DNA from: Pleurodeles waltl | Lineage: Eukaryota > Chordata > Amphibia > Caudata > Salamandridae | Reading direction: 5' to 3' | Length of the DNA: 64,000 nucleotides | Assembly: GCF_031143425.1 (NCBI RefSeq) | Contig: NC_090444.1 | Span: forward strand, 1,314,291,324-1,314,355,323 | Shown: one piece after another, positions 45,541 to 56,339 of the stretch | Layout: the number at the start of each line of letters is the position of its first letter | How positions within the stretch are numbered: position 1 is the stretch's first letter | Program-made: the position numbers and the translations under genes | Notes under the pieces: model-generated | The model's database searches: none | Seen by the model: only the letters and a program-made list of their open reading frames with translations | Told to the model about the DNA's origin: nothing

Positions 45541-48500
45541 GAGAGTCCAACTATGACAAGGGGCACCATGATTTTGGGTAAGAGCAGGTGTCCCATTCCA
45601 GCACACAGGAGAGCTCACTGACCAGGAGGGAAATATGTAGTGGTAATGGGCCATCTGGAGGGTCGAGATATAACACTAATCAGCAAATATGCTCTCATCG
45701 TGGACCAGGGACCCTTCCTGGAGGGTATGTCAGACCTATTGCCGCCTCCTCATTTAGTCCACACCTCTGTTATAGGAGGAGACTTTAATTGTGTGGCAGA
45801 TCCCCTGATTGTCCACTCGCTCCCCTGTTGCAAAACTCACCAACACATAGAACAGTGCAACACTTTGCGGACTGGCAGATAAAATGAAGCCTCAGATTCA
45901 TGGCACTGAATGCACTGACAATCGCAGAACTACTTTTTTTCGAGGCTTAATGATCTCTGTGTCAGGCTAGACACCGTTCTTTGTACACCTGATGTCCATG
46001 GCCGGGTCCATGAGATGGAATACCTGGCTTGTATGGTCTCGGACCATAATCTAATATTACTCTACTTAGAGCGGTCTGATCCAAAGCGTGCATTCCCACG
46101 TGAAAACTGAAACCCGAATCACTCGAAGACCCACAATATAGTCCTCACTATATTGTGGCTCATTAGTATTTTTTTTGTCGAAAATGAGGACACAGCTTCC
46201 ACTCTCCTGGTGGTATCGGACACCTTTAAGTCCGTAATCAGAGGAAAGTGCATTACAGAATCGATAGGGATTAGATATACATTATTGAGGGAAGTCATGG
46301 TGGCAGAGCTGCTGTTGAGAGAGAACGAGAAACGCAGATCGGAACACACCGATTTGCACCATAGTTTGCTGGAGTCAAAGGAGACGGTGGTGACCCAGGT
46401 TGAGCGGCTCAGCAGCTTGGACTGCAAGCAATACATGATCTGTGCACCCATGCAAAAAGTGACAAAACCGGTTCCCTACTGGCTTGGCTAGCTAACCCAT
46501 TCAAGCAGAGCTCGATAATAGTGGAAAGGCTCACAGACGAAGGCCACCAACCATACAGACAGTTGGAGATACATAATTATTTCATGAGGCATTATGCTGG
46601 GATATACAAAAGCATCACTCCGCGAGATGGAGGTACGACGCACAAATACTTGATGACACTACACCTTAATTCCCTCATGAGCCCAGGAGACGAAATAACA
46701 GTTCACGAGATAAAGATGGCGATCAAAAGGTACGGCACATAGCCAGACACCGGGCATGATGGGCTCCCAATGGAATTTATGCGACTTTTGCCACAGAACT
46801 AACCCCCAAACTAGCAGCCCTCTATAAGGCGGCAAAAGACATAGGCAGTCTGCTGGTCTCTATGCTAGAGGTGCTATTAGTCCATATACAAAAACCCACG
46901 AGGCAAGCATATGACTGCAGAGTCCATAGACCTCTCTCGATGCTCAACTTAGACTACAAAATCCTCAGTGGGATCTTGGCCACCAGACTCCTCCTGCATA
47001 TGCCCCACCTGGTACACTCCGACCAAGCAGGGTTTAATCTGGGCCGATATACTGCACTTAACATCTGTCTGCTTCTGGTCATACTAGAGGATACCACCTA
47101 CGAGAAGTCAGTGGCAGCAGCCTTCGCAGTAGACATTGAGAAGGCTTTTGGGAATTTGAATTCTTGTAAAGGTGATGACTAGAATGGCCCTGGAGGGGAG
47201 CTTCCCGGCATGGGTCAAACTTTTGTATACGAATCTCACGGCCAGAGTCCATATGGGACAGACCATCTTGGGGAGCTACACGGTGGAGAGCGGGACAAGA
47301 CAGGGCTGCCCACTGTCCCTCCTGCTTTTTGCCCTGGCTATGGAACCACTGTCCACTTTGGCTAGAGGAGGGACCAGATATCAGGGACTTCAAATAGGGA
47401 TGTAGCATCACTGTATTGCATTATATACTGATGATCTTGTGATCTTCCTCCGGAACATGACCAGGGGAATGCTGGCAGACTTCGGTGCCCTGTTGGGACA
47501 ACAGGTCAACTGGCAAAAATCCCAGCTATTACCCCTGAGTTCTAATAAGGACCCCCCGATGGCTAGGGTGAACTACAGTCGGAACCCTATTGCCTACAAT
47601 ACATGAGGGGCATAAAGTTATCACGACAGGTAGGACACGCTCAAGGGGAACGTGGGCCAAGCAATCAGATCCTGCTTTGTTCTTTGAGAGACACTTCCTC
47701 TCTCATTAGCGGATAGTGTGTCCTTACGTAAGATGATAGCTCTACCGAGATTATTGTACTTCTTCTCTGTACTGCCATTCTGGAATCCCTAGGACTATGT
47801 TTAAAGAACTGAACACACTGTACATGTCATTCTTGTGGGGATCGGGCAGACGGAGGATTGCCCTCTCTAAATTGCAGCGTCCTTCAGATGACAGTGGCCT
47901 AGTGGTGCCAGAATTCAAATCCAATGGTATACACAATGGCTAGCAAGCAGAAACCCAGGCAGGACTGAGACCCTTTACATCATCGCTCCAGAGGTTGACG
48001 TGAGTCTTGCTGGGGGTGGGGCGGAAAGTAGACAGACACACACAGGAATTTGGGGTTGTGTGCTGCGATTGGATCGGTGGCTTGCAGTAAACGAGGATGC
48101 ACATCCTGTATTCTACTGAACTGCCCATAGCCATGCTGAAAATACTTCCCCATGGGGACAACTGGGAGGGGATGGCGGATTGGTTAGCAGCGGGAGCAAC
48201 GAAGATGGGGAACGTATCAAGGGCGGGTGCTCTATTATCATTTGAAGACTTCCGCACAGAGTTTGACCTGCCCCAGGGTCACTTTCTGCTTCATAGAGCA
48301 GTTACAATAGCATTCTGTAAGCACTGAAAGACTAGCCTAATGGAACCGCGGTCCCACACAGCCGGCCAATACCTATCTCTTTCAATGGGCACGGTAAAAA
48401 CAGTTACATGTTTGTACAGGCGATATGAGGGGATATGATTCAACCCCTAGATGCCCTCAAAGTGAAATCGGAGGATGATTTGGGTGTACCTATACCACCA

Positions 48501-49090
48501 CCAGACTGGTTGAATATCTTAGACAGAACCCCAAAGGTCTCCCGTAACGCCTACTTCAAACTGATTAATTATTTTAGCTTAAATAGGGCCTACCGGGTCA
48601 TACAAATAAATACTTTCACACCCAGGGAGCGACCTGTCCTCGCTCTGGAGAGATAGGGGCTACACTTAAACACATGTTCTGGGCTTGTCCGCACCTGGGA
48701 TCTTACTGGGAGGAGGTCATGAGAGTGGTGACAGACGTTATCGACAGAGAGGTCCCATGTATGCCGGGACAATTTATACTGGGATGGTTCCCCACACTTC
48801 TAAGACAAAGGTCACGAGTAGATTCCAGGACCTGGGATGTGTGTTGGCGAAGAGAGAACTTTCACAACACTGGAAGGCGCAAGGAGGGCCCCACATAATG
48901 GCTTGGCAAAAGAAACTTGAGAAATGGGCTACATATGAAGGTGAAATACTATTCAGGGAAGCAAGGAAGGGACTATATCCGATGGAACTTGCATGGGGCT
49001 GGGAGGCCCTGGTGGACTGTTTAAAAGAACCAAAGACTCTGTCCCATGGGTCCTACCCAGGGTCATCTCCTGTTGCAACCTGATGCATGG
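45540..49090 (+). pseudogene. L1 copy 3 ORF2, endonuclease to C-terminus
   Basis: The endonuclease resumes with TRGTMILGKSRCPIP, YVVVMGHLEG and VIGGDFNCVADP (45774, catalytic GDFN kept), then VSDHNLILLYL (46049-46080, SDH block kept). RT blocks: RPLSMLNLDYKILSGILATR (46930), HSDQAGFNLGRY (47020), VDIEKAFGNL (47130, FD replaced by FG), SGTRQGCPLSLLLFALAMEP (47290) and ALYTDDLVIFLR (47417, both Asp kept as YTDD). The C-terminal Cys/His region is seen as LKHMFWACPHLGSYWEEV (48666). At least six frameshifts or stops. The retained catalytic words suggest it decayed by frame damage more than by substitution. Confidence 0.88.
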
Positions 49091-49436
49091 GAGACAGGGA
49101 GCTAGTAGCTAGTTTGTCTATACCCGTCCCGACATACTATTCTACCCACCTTCACATATCCAATACTACTCTGTCACTATCCAAGAACAGGCAAGACAAC
49201 CCATTAGGATAAATTATCATTTTTATGTAATGTGGGAACGATTCGAGGGGACTGGGAGGGCGGATGTTGTACTAAGTTACGACCTGTATAAAGTTGTCTC
49301 AAATCTTACTTGTAATGTAAATCTATAACAAACGTAATGTAAAGTGGGCTAGCACCTGACCCACAGTTGAGCCAAACTTGTGTTAAACATAAACCCTTCA
49401 ATAAAATCAGTTTACAAAAAAAACAGATTAAAAAAC

Positions 49437-50394
49437 ACAGTTGTTTACTAATCTCATGTAAGAGCAATGGACACAGAGTTTCATTTCTTCATCCTCTTAC
49501 ATCAGAAAAGTGAAGGACAGGGTTTCAAAGATGCTTCTTTGCTTGATACGGATACACGGCCTCCCTAGGTCTCTAGGGAAACAAGAGGTAGTGCAATGAA
49601 GGATGACAGTCTGCTATCCTCTCTGCCCATTTGCTGCAGGTGGTCCTCTGGCACCACCAACAATCACATTCTGCCTGCTAGATGTCTGTGAAGGCCTGAG
49701 GCAGGCAAAGGACTTCAATGCTTATTGGCCCTGTAACAGCCACTGTCAGCAATGTTCTCTTCCTGCTGGCAGCAGTCATTATAGAGCAGAAACGAGTCTG
49801 GAAGGATATGGTGAACAGCTCGAAGGAAGGTGAAGGAAGGCCCAGTGGAAAGTGGGGGGGGGGGGGGGGGGGGGCTATGGAAGAAGGTCAGGTACATTTT
49901 TATTTGAAGGTGAAATGAGAAGGGCGAGAAAAGAGGCAACAGCACACAACAGGTTAAAAAAAAAAAAAAATTAAAGAACTCATTCCAAAGAAAGGTCAGT
50001 TGTTTGCCAGGTGTGTTTATATTTTCTTTTAGATGGGTACAAAGAGTGGTTGGAGAGAGTGGCAGGATGCCAGGATGTTTTTTGAGGAATATTGTTTTTG
50101 GGTGGAGGAAGGTTAGTTCAGGGAATGGCAGGGCAGGATGAAAGGAGACGAGGTATGATACATTTTACGTTATGGGGCGGTAAAGGGCTGAGGGAGGGAG
50201 GAAAGGAAGGGCCATGATGTTCATGAGTGCCTATGGCATTACATGGGATACTCGGGGTGGGTATATAAGCTATAATATTATAGATAGAAAACAAAACAGT
50301 CAATAACTAGGAGCTTTCCACCTTGGAATACCACGTAAATACAGAGTTTTACTTTCGTGTTCTATGATATTACCCTTGGTAAAAAAAAAAATAT
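49437..50394. repeat. Purine-rich low-complexity stretch
   Basis: From about 49790 to 50220 the plus strand is strongly purine-biased, with GAAGG words, a run of 18 G at 49854-49873 and an A-run at 49957-49970. 49437-49790 and 50220-50394 show nothing recognisable. No gene. Confidence 0.6.
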
Positions 50395-50451
50395 CTCACT
50401 GGGTATGTGACATTTTCCATATATATATGTGTATATATGTATATATATATA
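50395..50451. repeat. Inverted copy of the DIRS terminus plus TA spacer
   Basis: CACTGGGTATGTGACATTTTC (50397-50417) is the reverse complement of the DIRS copy 2 left end (50452-50472) at 20 of 21 positions. A TA/TG-rich spacer of about 34 bp separates them, so the element's end could fold back on its flank. Confidence 0.85.
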
Positions 50452-50660
50452 GAAAATGTCACTTACCCAGTGTACGTCTGTTCGTGGCATGAGACGCTGC
50501 AGATTCACATGCTGTGCATTATCCTGCCATCTAGTGTTGGGCTCGGAGTGTTACAAGTTGTTTTTCTTCGAAGAAGTCTTTTCGAGTCACGAGATCGAGG
50601 GACTCCTCCCCTTTCGGCCCCATTGCGCATGGGCGTCGACTCCATCTTAGATTGTTTTCC
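50452..50660 (-). repeat. DIRS copy 2 left inverted terminal repeat
   Basis: About 150 bp (50510-50660) is the reverse complement of 56129-56275 with only a handful of mismatches (for example TCTTCGAAGAAG and GGGCGTCGACTCCATC are shared). The outer 58 bp (50452-50509) is specific to this end, as is usual for DIRS, where the two outer extensions differ and are both represented in the internal complementary region. Confidence 0.93.
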
Positions 50661-50831
50661 CCGCAGAGAGTGAGGTAGGAGTTGTGTATACAGTAATAGT
50701 GCCCATGCAATGGAGTAAGTATGTATGTACATAATATGTTTAAAAGTGATATATATTTACAAATTTACAAATGTACAAGTTTATTTTTATCAACTTATAA
50801 CGGCTACAGGTTCCCGGGGAGGTGGGAGGGC

Positions 50832-50934
50832 GCATGTGAATCTGCAGCGTCTCATGCCACGAACAGATGTACACTGGGTAAGTGACATTTTCCGTTCAAT
50901 GGCATGTGTAGCTGCAGATACACATGCTGTGCAT
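50832..50934. repeat. DIRS copy 2 internal complementary region
   Basis: 50832-50893 is the reverse complement of the left outer end (50451-50512) with about two mismatches, and 50894-50934 is the reverse complement of the right outer end (56269-56309) with one or two mismatches. The junction falls at TTTTCC/GTTCAATGG. This region can therefore base-pair with both ends at once and acts as the proposed splint for circle formation. Confidence 0.93.
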
Positions 50935-50970
50935 AGACTAGTAAGCAGTTATCGCCCCAAAAGCAGTGGT

Positions 50971-51975
50971 TTAGCCTGTAGAAGTTGAAGTTGTTTGAAA
51001 TAATGTCCGTAATACTGCCTGTCCTACTGTGGCTTGTTGTGTTGTTAACACATCCACACAGTAATGTTTAGTGAATGTATGAGGCGTAGACCATTTGGCT
51101 GCCTTACAGATTTCTGTCATGGGTATATTTCCTAGAAAGGCCATTGTGGCGCCTTGCTTTCTAGTGGAGTGTGCCTTTGGTGTAATAGGCAGGTCTCTCT
51201 TAGCCTTTACATAGCAGGTTTGAATACACTTAACTATCCATCTGGCAATGCCTTGTTTGGATATTGGATTTCCTGCATGAGGTTTTTGAAAAGCTACAAA
51301 CAATTGTTTTGTTTTGCGAAATTGTTTGGTTCTATCAATGTAATACATTAGTGCCCTTTTGATGTCTAACGTATGTAATGCTCTTTCAGCTACAGAGTCT
51401 GGTTGTGGGAAAAAATGCTGGGAGTTTCACAGTTTGATTTAAGTGGAACGGTGATATAACTTTTGGTAAACATTTTGGATTTTTTGTGCGTAGAACCACT
51501 TTATGTTTGTGTATTTGTATAAAGGGTTCCTGTATGGTAAATGCTTGTATTTCACTTACTCTTCTAAGAGATGTGATAACATGGAAAGTGGCCTTCCTAA
51601 TAGCTAAGTATTGCATTTCACAAGAGTGCATGGGTTCAAATGGTGGGCCCATGAGTTGTGTTAATTCAATATTGAGATTCCATGAAGGAACTGGTGGTGT
51701 TCTTGGGGGAATGATTCTTTTTAGACCCTCCATAAAAGCTTTTATGACTGGGATTCTAAAGAGTGAAGTTGAATGTGTAATTTGCAGATAGGCAGAAATT
51801 GCTGTGAGATGTATTTTAATGGATGAAAAAGCTAGCTTAGATTTTTCTAAGTGTAATAAGTAGCTTACAATGTTTTTTGTTGACGCATGCTGTGGTTGAA
51901 TTTGATTATTATGACAGTAATAAACAAATCTTTTCCATTTATTTGCGTAGCAATGTCTTGTAGTAGGTTTCCTAG
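50971..51975 (-). pseudogene. DIRS copy 2 tyrosine recombinase
   Basis: The recombinase would insert circular element DNA. The domain starts around ECMGVIK-stop-ARKPTTRHC (51990-51950); the stop (TAA at 51977) replaces the Glu codon present in copy 1. The N-terminal half continues to SLRRVSEIQAF (first catalytic Arg near 51563). A one-base insertion in a T/C run near 51405 shifts the frame. The C-terminal half (51348-50971) carries H-x-x-R as KAHSTRKQG (His 60, Arg 63 of that frame), the Trp block AAKWSTPH and the nucleophile in FTKHYCVD (Tyr 96). All catalytic residues are present. The same frame is open far upstream, across the RT/RNase H gene. Confidence 0.92.
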
Positions 51976-52026
51976 CTTATTTAATGACCCCCATACATTC
52001 TTGTGTAAGGTCTAGATGTCCAAATT

Positions 52027-53917
52027 CTAAGACTTCAGGAGGCAGATTGCTAGATTGAGCGATGCTGGATTCGGGTGTCTGATCTGTTGAGTTAACAGAT
52101 CTGGTCTGTTTGGTAGCTTGATATGAGGTACTACTGACAGGTCTAGTAGTGTTGTGTACCATGGTTGGCGAGCCCAAGTTGGTGCTACTAGTATTAGTTT
52201 GAGTTTGTTTTGACTCAATTCGTTTACTAGATAAGGAAGGAGTGGGAGAGGGGGAAAAGCGTAAGCAAATATCCCTGACCAACTCATCCATAACGCATTG
52301 CCCTTGGAGTGAGGGTGTGGGTACCTGGATGCGAAGATTTGGCATTTTGTGTTTTCTTTTGTTGCAAATAGGTCTATTTGCGGTGTTCCCCAGTTTTGAA
52401 AGTAGGTTTGCAGTATCTGGGGATGAAGTTCCCATTTGTGTATCTGTTGGTGATCTCGACTGAGATTGTCGGCCAACTGGTTTTGAATTCCTGGGATGTA
52501 TTGTGCTATTAGGCGAATGTGATTGTGAATCGCCCAATGTCAAATCTTCTGTGCTAAGAGACACAGCTGTGATGAGTGTGTCCCTCCCTGTTTGTTTAGG
52601 TAATACATTGTTGTCATGTTGTCTGTTTTGACAAGAATGTGTTTGTGGGCTATTAACGGTTGAAATGCTTTCAATGCTAGAAACACTGCTAGTAGTTCTA
52701 GTTGATTTATATGAAGTTGTTTTTGTTGAGTGTTCCATTGTCCCTGGATGCTGTGTTGGTTGAGGTGTGCTCCCCACCCTACCATGGAAGCATCTGTTGT
52801 GATCACGTATTGAGGCACTGGGTCCTGGAAAGGCCGCCCTTGGTTTAAATTTATAGGATTCCACTATTGCAGCGAGGAGTGTGTTTGGCGGTCTATCAAC
52901 ACTAGATCTTGAAGTTGACCCTGTGCTTGTGTCCATTGTGTCGCTAGACACTGTTGTAAGGGCCTCATGTGTAATCTTGCGTTTGGGACAATGGCTATGC
53001 ATGAAGACATCATGCCTAGAAGTTTCATCACAAACCTTACTTGATACTGTTGATTTGGGTGCATGTTTTGTACTACGTTTTGGAATGCTCGTACCCTTTG
53101 TGGACTTGGAGTGGCAATCCCTTTTTGTGTGTGGATTGTTGCTCCTAAGTATTGTTGTATTTGACATGGTTGTAAGTGTGACTGTAGGTAGTTTATTGAG
53201 AACCCTAGCTTGTGAAGGGTTTCTATGACGTATTTTGTGTGTTGAAGACACTGTTTCTGAGTGCTGGTTTTTATTAACCAATCGTCTAGGTACGGGAATA
53301 CGTGTATGTGCTGTTTTCTGATATGTGCAGCTACTACTGCAAGGCATTTTGTAAATACCGTTGGTGCTGTTATCCCGAATGGTAACACTTTGAATTGGTA
53401 GTGTACTCCTTGGATTACAAACCTTAAGTATTTCCTGTGTGAAGGATGTATGGGTATATGGAAGTAAGCATCCTTGAGGTCTAATGTTGACATGTAGTCT
53501 TGTTGTTTGAGCAAGGGAATCAAGTCTTGAAGTGTCACCATGTGAAAGTGATCTGATTTGATGTAAAGGTTTAGTGTTCTGAGATCTAAGATGGGTCTCA
53601 GTGTTTTGTCCTTTTTTTGGTATTACAAAATACAGGGAATAAACACCTGTTCCTTTCTGGTGGTTGGGCACTAGTTCTATTGCCTCTTTTTGTAATAACG
53701 CTTGGACTTCTAGTTGTAATAGATCCAAGTGCTGTTTGGACATGTTGTGTGCTTTTGGAGGCACATTTGGTGGTAATTGTAGGAATTCTATGCAATAACC
53801 ATGTTGGATAATGGCTAGGACCCACGAGTCCGTAGTTATGTCTTCCCAATTTTTGTAATAATTTGTGAGCCTCCCCCCCACTGGTGTTGTGTTGGGGATT
53901 TGTGACATTGGAGTCAC
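52027..53917 (-). pseudogene. DIRS copy 2 reverse transcriptase / RNase H
   Basis: Copies element RNA into DNA and degrades the template. It starts near SPVGGRLTNYYKNWEDITTD-like sequence, then TGVYSLYFVIPKKG. One extra A in an A-run near 53605 shifts the frame. RT then runs from 53541 with LDLKDAYFHIPIHP (53481), VLPFGITAP and FPYLDDWLIK (53298-53269, YLDD intact). A TAG near 52864 interrupts at SLQ-stop-WNP, where copy 1 has Leu. RNase H: TTDASMVGWGAHL (52798), INQLELLAVFLAL, VKTDNMTTMYYL and MADNLSRD (52476), then the DIRS-type tail with WGTPQIDLFAT. Two defects therefore separate it from an open gene. Confidence 0.93.
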
Positions 53918-55711
53918 TGGTTAGTTTGTGGGGTTTTTGGGCTTTGGAATTTCCCTCTTGTTTTAGGAAACTGTCCATCACTATATTGACCCCGAAAACC
54001 TCCTCTTTGGTATTGGCCCTGGTATGTGGGTCTGGTCTGTGAGGTTGAAGGTTCTGTGCTTTGGGCTCGAAACCCCCCTCTAAAGTGTGGCTTCCTAAAG
54101 GTGCCTCTGCTCTGTGGGGAGTAAAGCCATGGCTTTTGGCTGTGTCCGTGTCTTTCTTCAGCTTCTCTATAGCTGTATCCACCTCCGGCCCAAACAACTG
54201 TTGTCCATTAAAAGGCATATTAAGCACAGCCTGCTGGATCGCTGGCTTATATCCGGAGGTGCGTAGCCATGCGTGTCTCCGAATAGTGACCGCCGTGTTC
54301 ACTGTTCTGGCGGCTGTGTCCGCTGCGTCTATAGCCGATCGTATCTGGTTGTTGGAGATACTTTGGCCCTCCTCCACAACTTGTTGTGCACGCTTTTGAA
54401 ACTCTTTGGGAAGATGTTCAATGAAATGCTGCATTTCGTCCCAATGAGCCCCTTTCATATCTTGCCAATAAAGCTTGGGAATTGGCAATACGCCATTGAT
54501 TGGCTGCTTGTGTTGCAACCCTATTTCACGCTGCATCAAACTTTCGACTTTCTTTGTCGGGAGGTGGTGCATCCCCAGAAGTCTGTGAGTTTGCCCTTTT
54601 CTGGGCTGCCCCTACTACCACCGAGTCAGGTGTTAGTTGTTGCGTGATGCACACTAGGTCCGTAGAGGGAGGTTTGTATTTCTTCTCCACCCTAGGTGTG
54701 ATGGCTCTGCCTTTGACGGGGTCTTGAAACACCTGTTTCGCGTGTTTTAACATGCCTGGTAACATAGGCAGACTCTGGTATTGACTGTGTGTTGATGACA
54801 GGGTATTGAATAAAAAGTAATCCTCTATAGGTTCTGCATGCAGTGCTACATTGTGAAAAGTAGCTGCTCTGGACACCACCTGCATGTAAGCAGTACTGTC
54901 TTCAGGTGGTGATGGTCTTGCCGGGTAGCAATCCAGACTATTGTCAGATACTGGTGCATCATATAGATCCCATGCATCTGGGTCATCCTGGCTCATCCCT
55001 GTGTGCGTTGGTGATTGCATCATTGGGGGTGTTGCAATTGGTGACAGTTGTGGTGAGTGCTGTGGCGATGGCTGTGGCGAAAAACGTGGTGGAGTTTTTT
55101 TCTTTAGCCACCTTTGCTTTTGGCTGTTTTTCTGTTTCTTGGAAAGTGAGTTTCCTTTTCATTTTAATTGGGGGAAGAGTTCTTATTTTCCTTGTGTCCT
55201 TCTGAATATGGAGCCTTCTTTGTGTATAGTCTGGCTCTCCCATCTCTAATTCTTGTCCAAATTTATGGCCTTGTAGTTGTGATGAAAGGCCTTTTTCTTC
55301 TGAATAGGAGCTCTGTTTCGGCTCCGAGGCTGGGTGTTTCGGCACCGGAACCATTTCCGCAGTCTTTTTCGGCTCCGAAGCCACCTTTTTCGGTTTCGGG
55401 GTACCGATATCTCGGTGCCGAGTTTGGTCGGAGCCAGTATCTCGGTGCCGAGTATACTCTGTGCCGGTATCTCGACCGGAGTCGGATGTCTTCGACACGT
55501 GTGTGCCCTTTTTCGGTGCCGATGGTTGGTCACCGTGTTTACGGGTTAAGCCATGGCCTGCCAGCGGTGGCGTCCCCTGGGCTTTCATTATCTTTGTGTG
55601 AGTTTTGGCCGGGGCGGGTTTACTCAGTTTGTTGCCTCGCCGGCTGCTCACTTTCGGCCTCGTCCGAGTCCGAATCAGGAATGGAGAAAGTCTCCTCTTC
55701 TTCGACGCCAT
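53918..55711 (-). pseudogene. DIRS copy 2 Gag-like ORF
   Basis: A Gag-like protein presumed to package element RNA. It starts MASKKRRLSPFLIRTRTRPK (55711), a very basic N-terminus, then short repeats of the type RHRDTGSDQTRHRDIGT (about 55450-55390), a Lys-rich middle and a frameshift near 55000. The second frame (55023-54526) has a conserved acidic region DPDAWDLYDAPVS and SLPMLPGMLKHAKQVFQDPV. After another shift, HWDEMQHFIEHLPKEF and QSISNNQIRSAIDAADTAAR follow (54480-54300). A Gly/Arg-rich nucleic-acid-binding stretch precedes RT but is out of frame in the longest open frame. Two or more frameshifts. The 190-codon plus-strand frame across 55168-55740 is its antisense shadow. Confidence 0.85.
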
Positions 55712-56128
55712 GTTGTCCTACCGGCGTCTACGCCATTTGAAGCCGTCGAGCTCTCCGGTCCCGAAGAGTCTTCTTTGACCGAAATGCCCGACAGGCCTCG
55801 CAGGTATCCTCTTTGTGTTCGGGGGACAAACACAAATTACAGACCAAAGGCTGGTCTGTATAAGGCTACTTATTGTGGCATTCGGGGCAGAAGCGGAATG
55901 GGGTCCATTCCATGAGCCTTGAAGATGCACGCGGTCGGGCCGACCAGGCCCCGCCGGGGAGTGGAAGCCCCGAAGGGCTACCGGAGCTCTTCTTTTCTTC
56001 GGTGTCGATCTGCTATTACTAACCCGATGCCGAACGCAAACAATACCGTCGAATTTTCTGAGATTTAACTAACTTTCCGAATCGAAACACGGAGCGAAGA
56101 GGAACACGTCCGAACCCGATGGCGGAAA
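55712..56128 (-). promoter_or_regulatory. DIRS copy 2 5' leader
   Basis: GC-rich leader between the right terminal repeat and the Gag start, with CpG-containing words (TCGG, CCGA) not seen elsewhere in the window at that density. It probably belongs to the promoter/leader region; no specific sites identified. Confidence 0.5.
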
Positions 56129-56309
56129 GAAAACAATCTAAGATGGAGTCGACGCCCATGCGCAATGGAGCCGAAAGGGGAGGAGTCCCTCTATCTCGTG
56201 ACTGGAAAAGACTTCTTCGAAGAAAAACAACTTGTAACACTCCGAGCCCAACACTAGATGGCAGGATAATGCACAGCATGTGTATCTGCAGCTACACATG
56301 CCATCGAAC
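56129..56309 (-). repeat. DIRS copy 2 right inverted terminal repeat
   Basis: Reverse complement of 50510-50660 over about 147 bp, plus an outer extension (56276-56309) matched by the second half of the internal complementary region. It ends in CCATCGAAC, directly followed by the ATATATACATAT microsatellite. Confidence 0.93.
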
Positions 56310-56339
56310 ATATATATACATATATACACACACACATCT

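Larger units (their letters stand above)
44345..49420 (+). mobile_element. L1-clade LINE (copy 3), 5'-truncated at ORF2 start
   Basis: On the plus strand ORF2 begins at 44359 (ATGTGTTATAAATTCCTCTC, reading MCYKFLSWKVREM) and runs, with interruptions, to about 49080, followed by a 3' UTR and an AATAAA at 49410 plus an A-rich tail to about 49436. A non-L1 segment (about 44600-45540) breaks the endonuclease. The left border coincides with the cut end of DIRS copy 1, so this L1 may have inserted into that element. The two pieces on either side of the segment could also be separate L1 copies, since both align near the ARGV region. Confidence 0.82.
50452..56309 (-). mobile_element. DIRS retrotransposon (copy 2), structurally complete
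   Basis: A 5.9-kb element on the minus strand with inverted terminal repeats, Gag, RT/RNase H, tyrosine recombinase and an internal complementary region close to its 3' end: the full DIRS plan. DIRS elements are thought to form circular DNA using the internal region as a splint and to integrate by recombinase, without a target duplication. The flanks on both sides are TA/TG-rich microsatellite sequence with no duplication, as expected. Coding regions carry several single-base frameshifts and at least two premature stops, so this copy is dead, but it is far better preserved than copy 1. Confidence 0.93.

Noticed and set aside
53598..54572. 324-codon minus-strand frame as a single intact Gag gene
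   Set aside because: Only its first part matches Gag of copy 1; after about 54150 the conserved Gly/Arg-rich stretch is in another frame and the last part is an off-frame reading of the RT start.
55168..55740. 190-codon plus-strand open frame
   Set aside because: It is exactly antisense to the DIRS Gag frame, which has a clear start, basic composition and a counterpart in copy 1. The plus frame has no recognisable domain.
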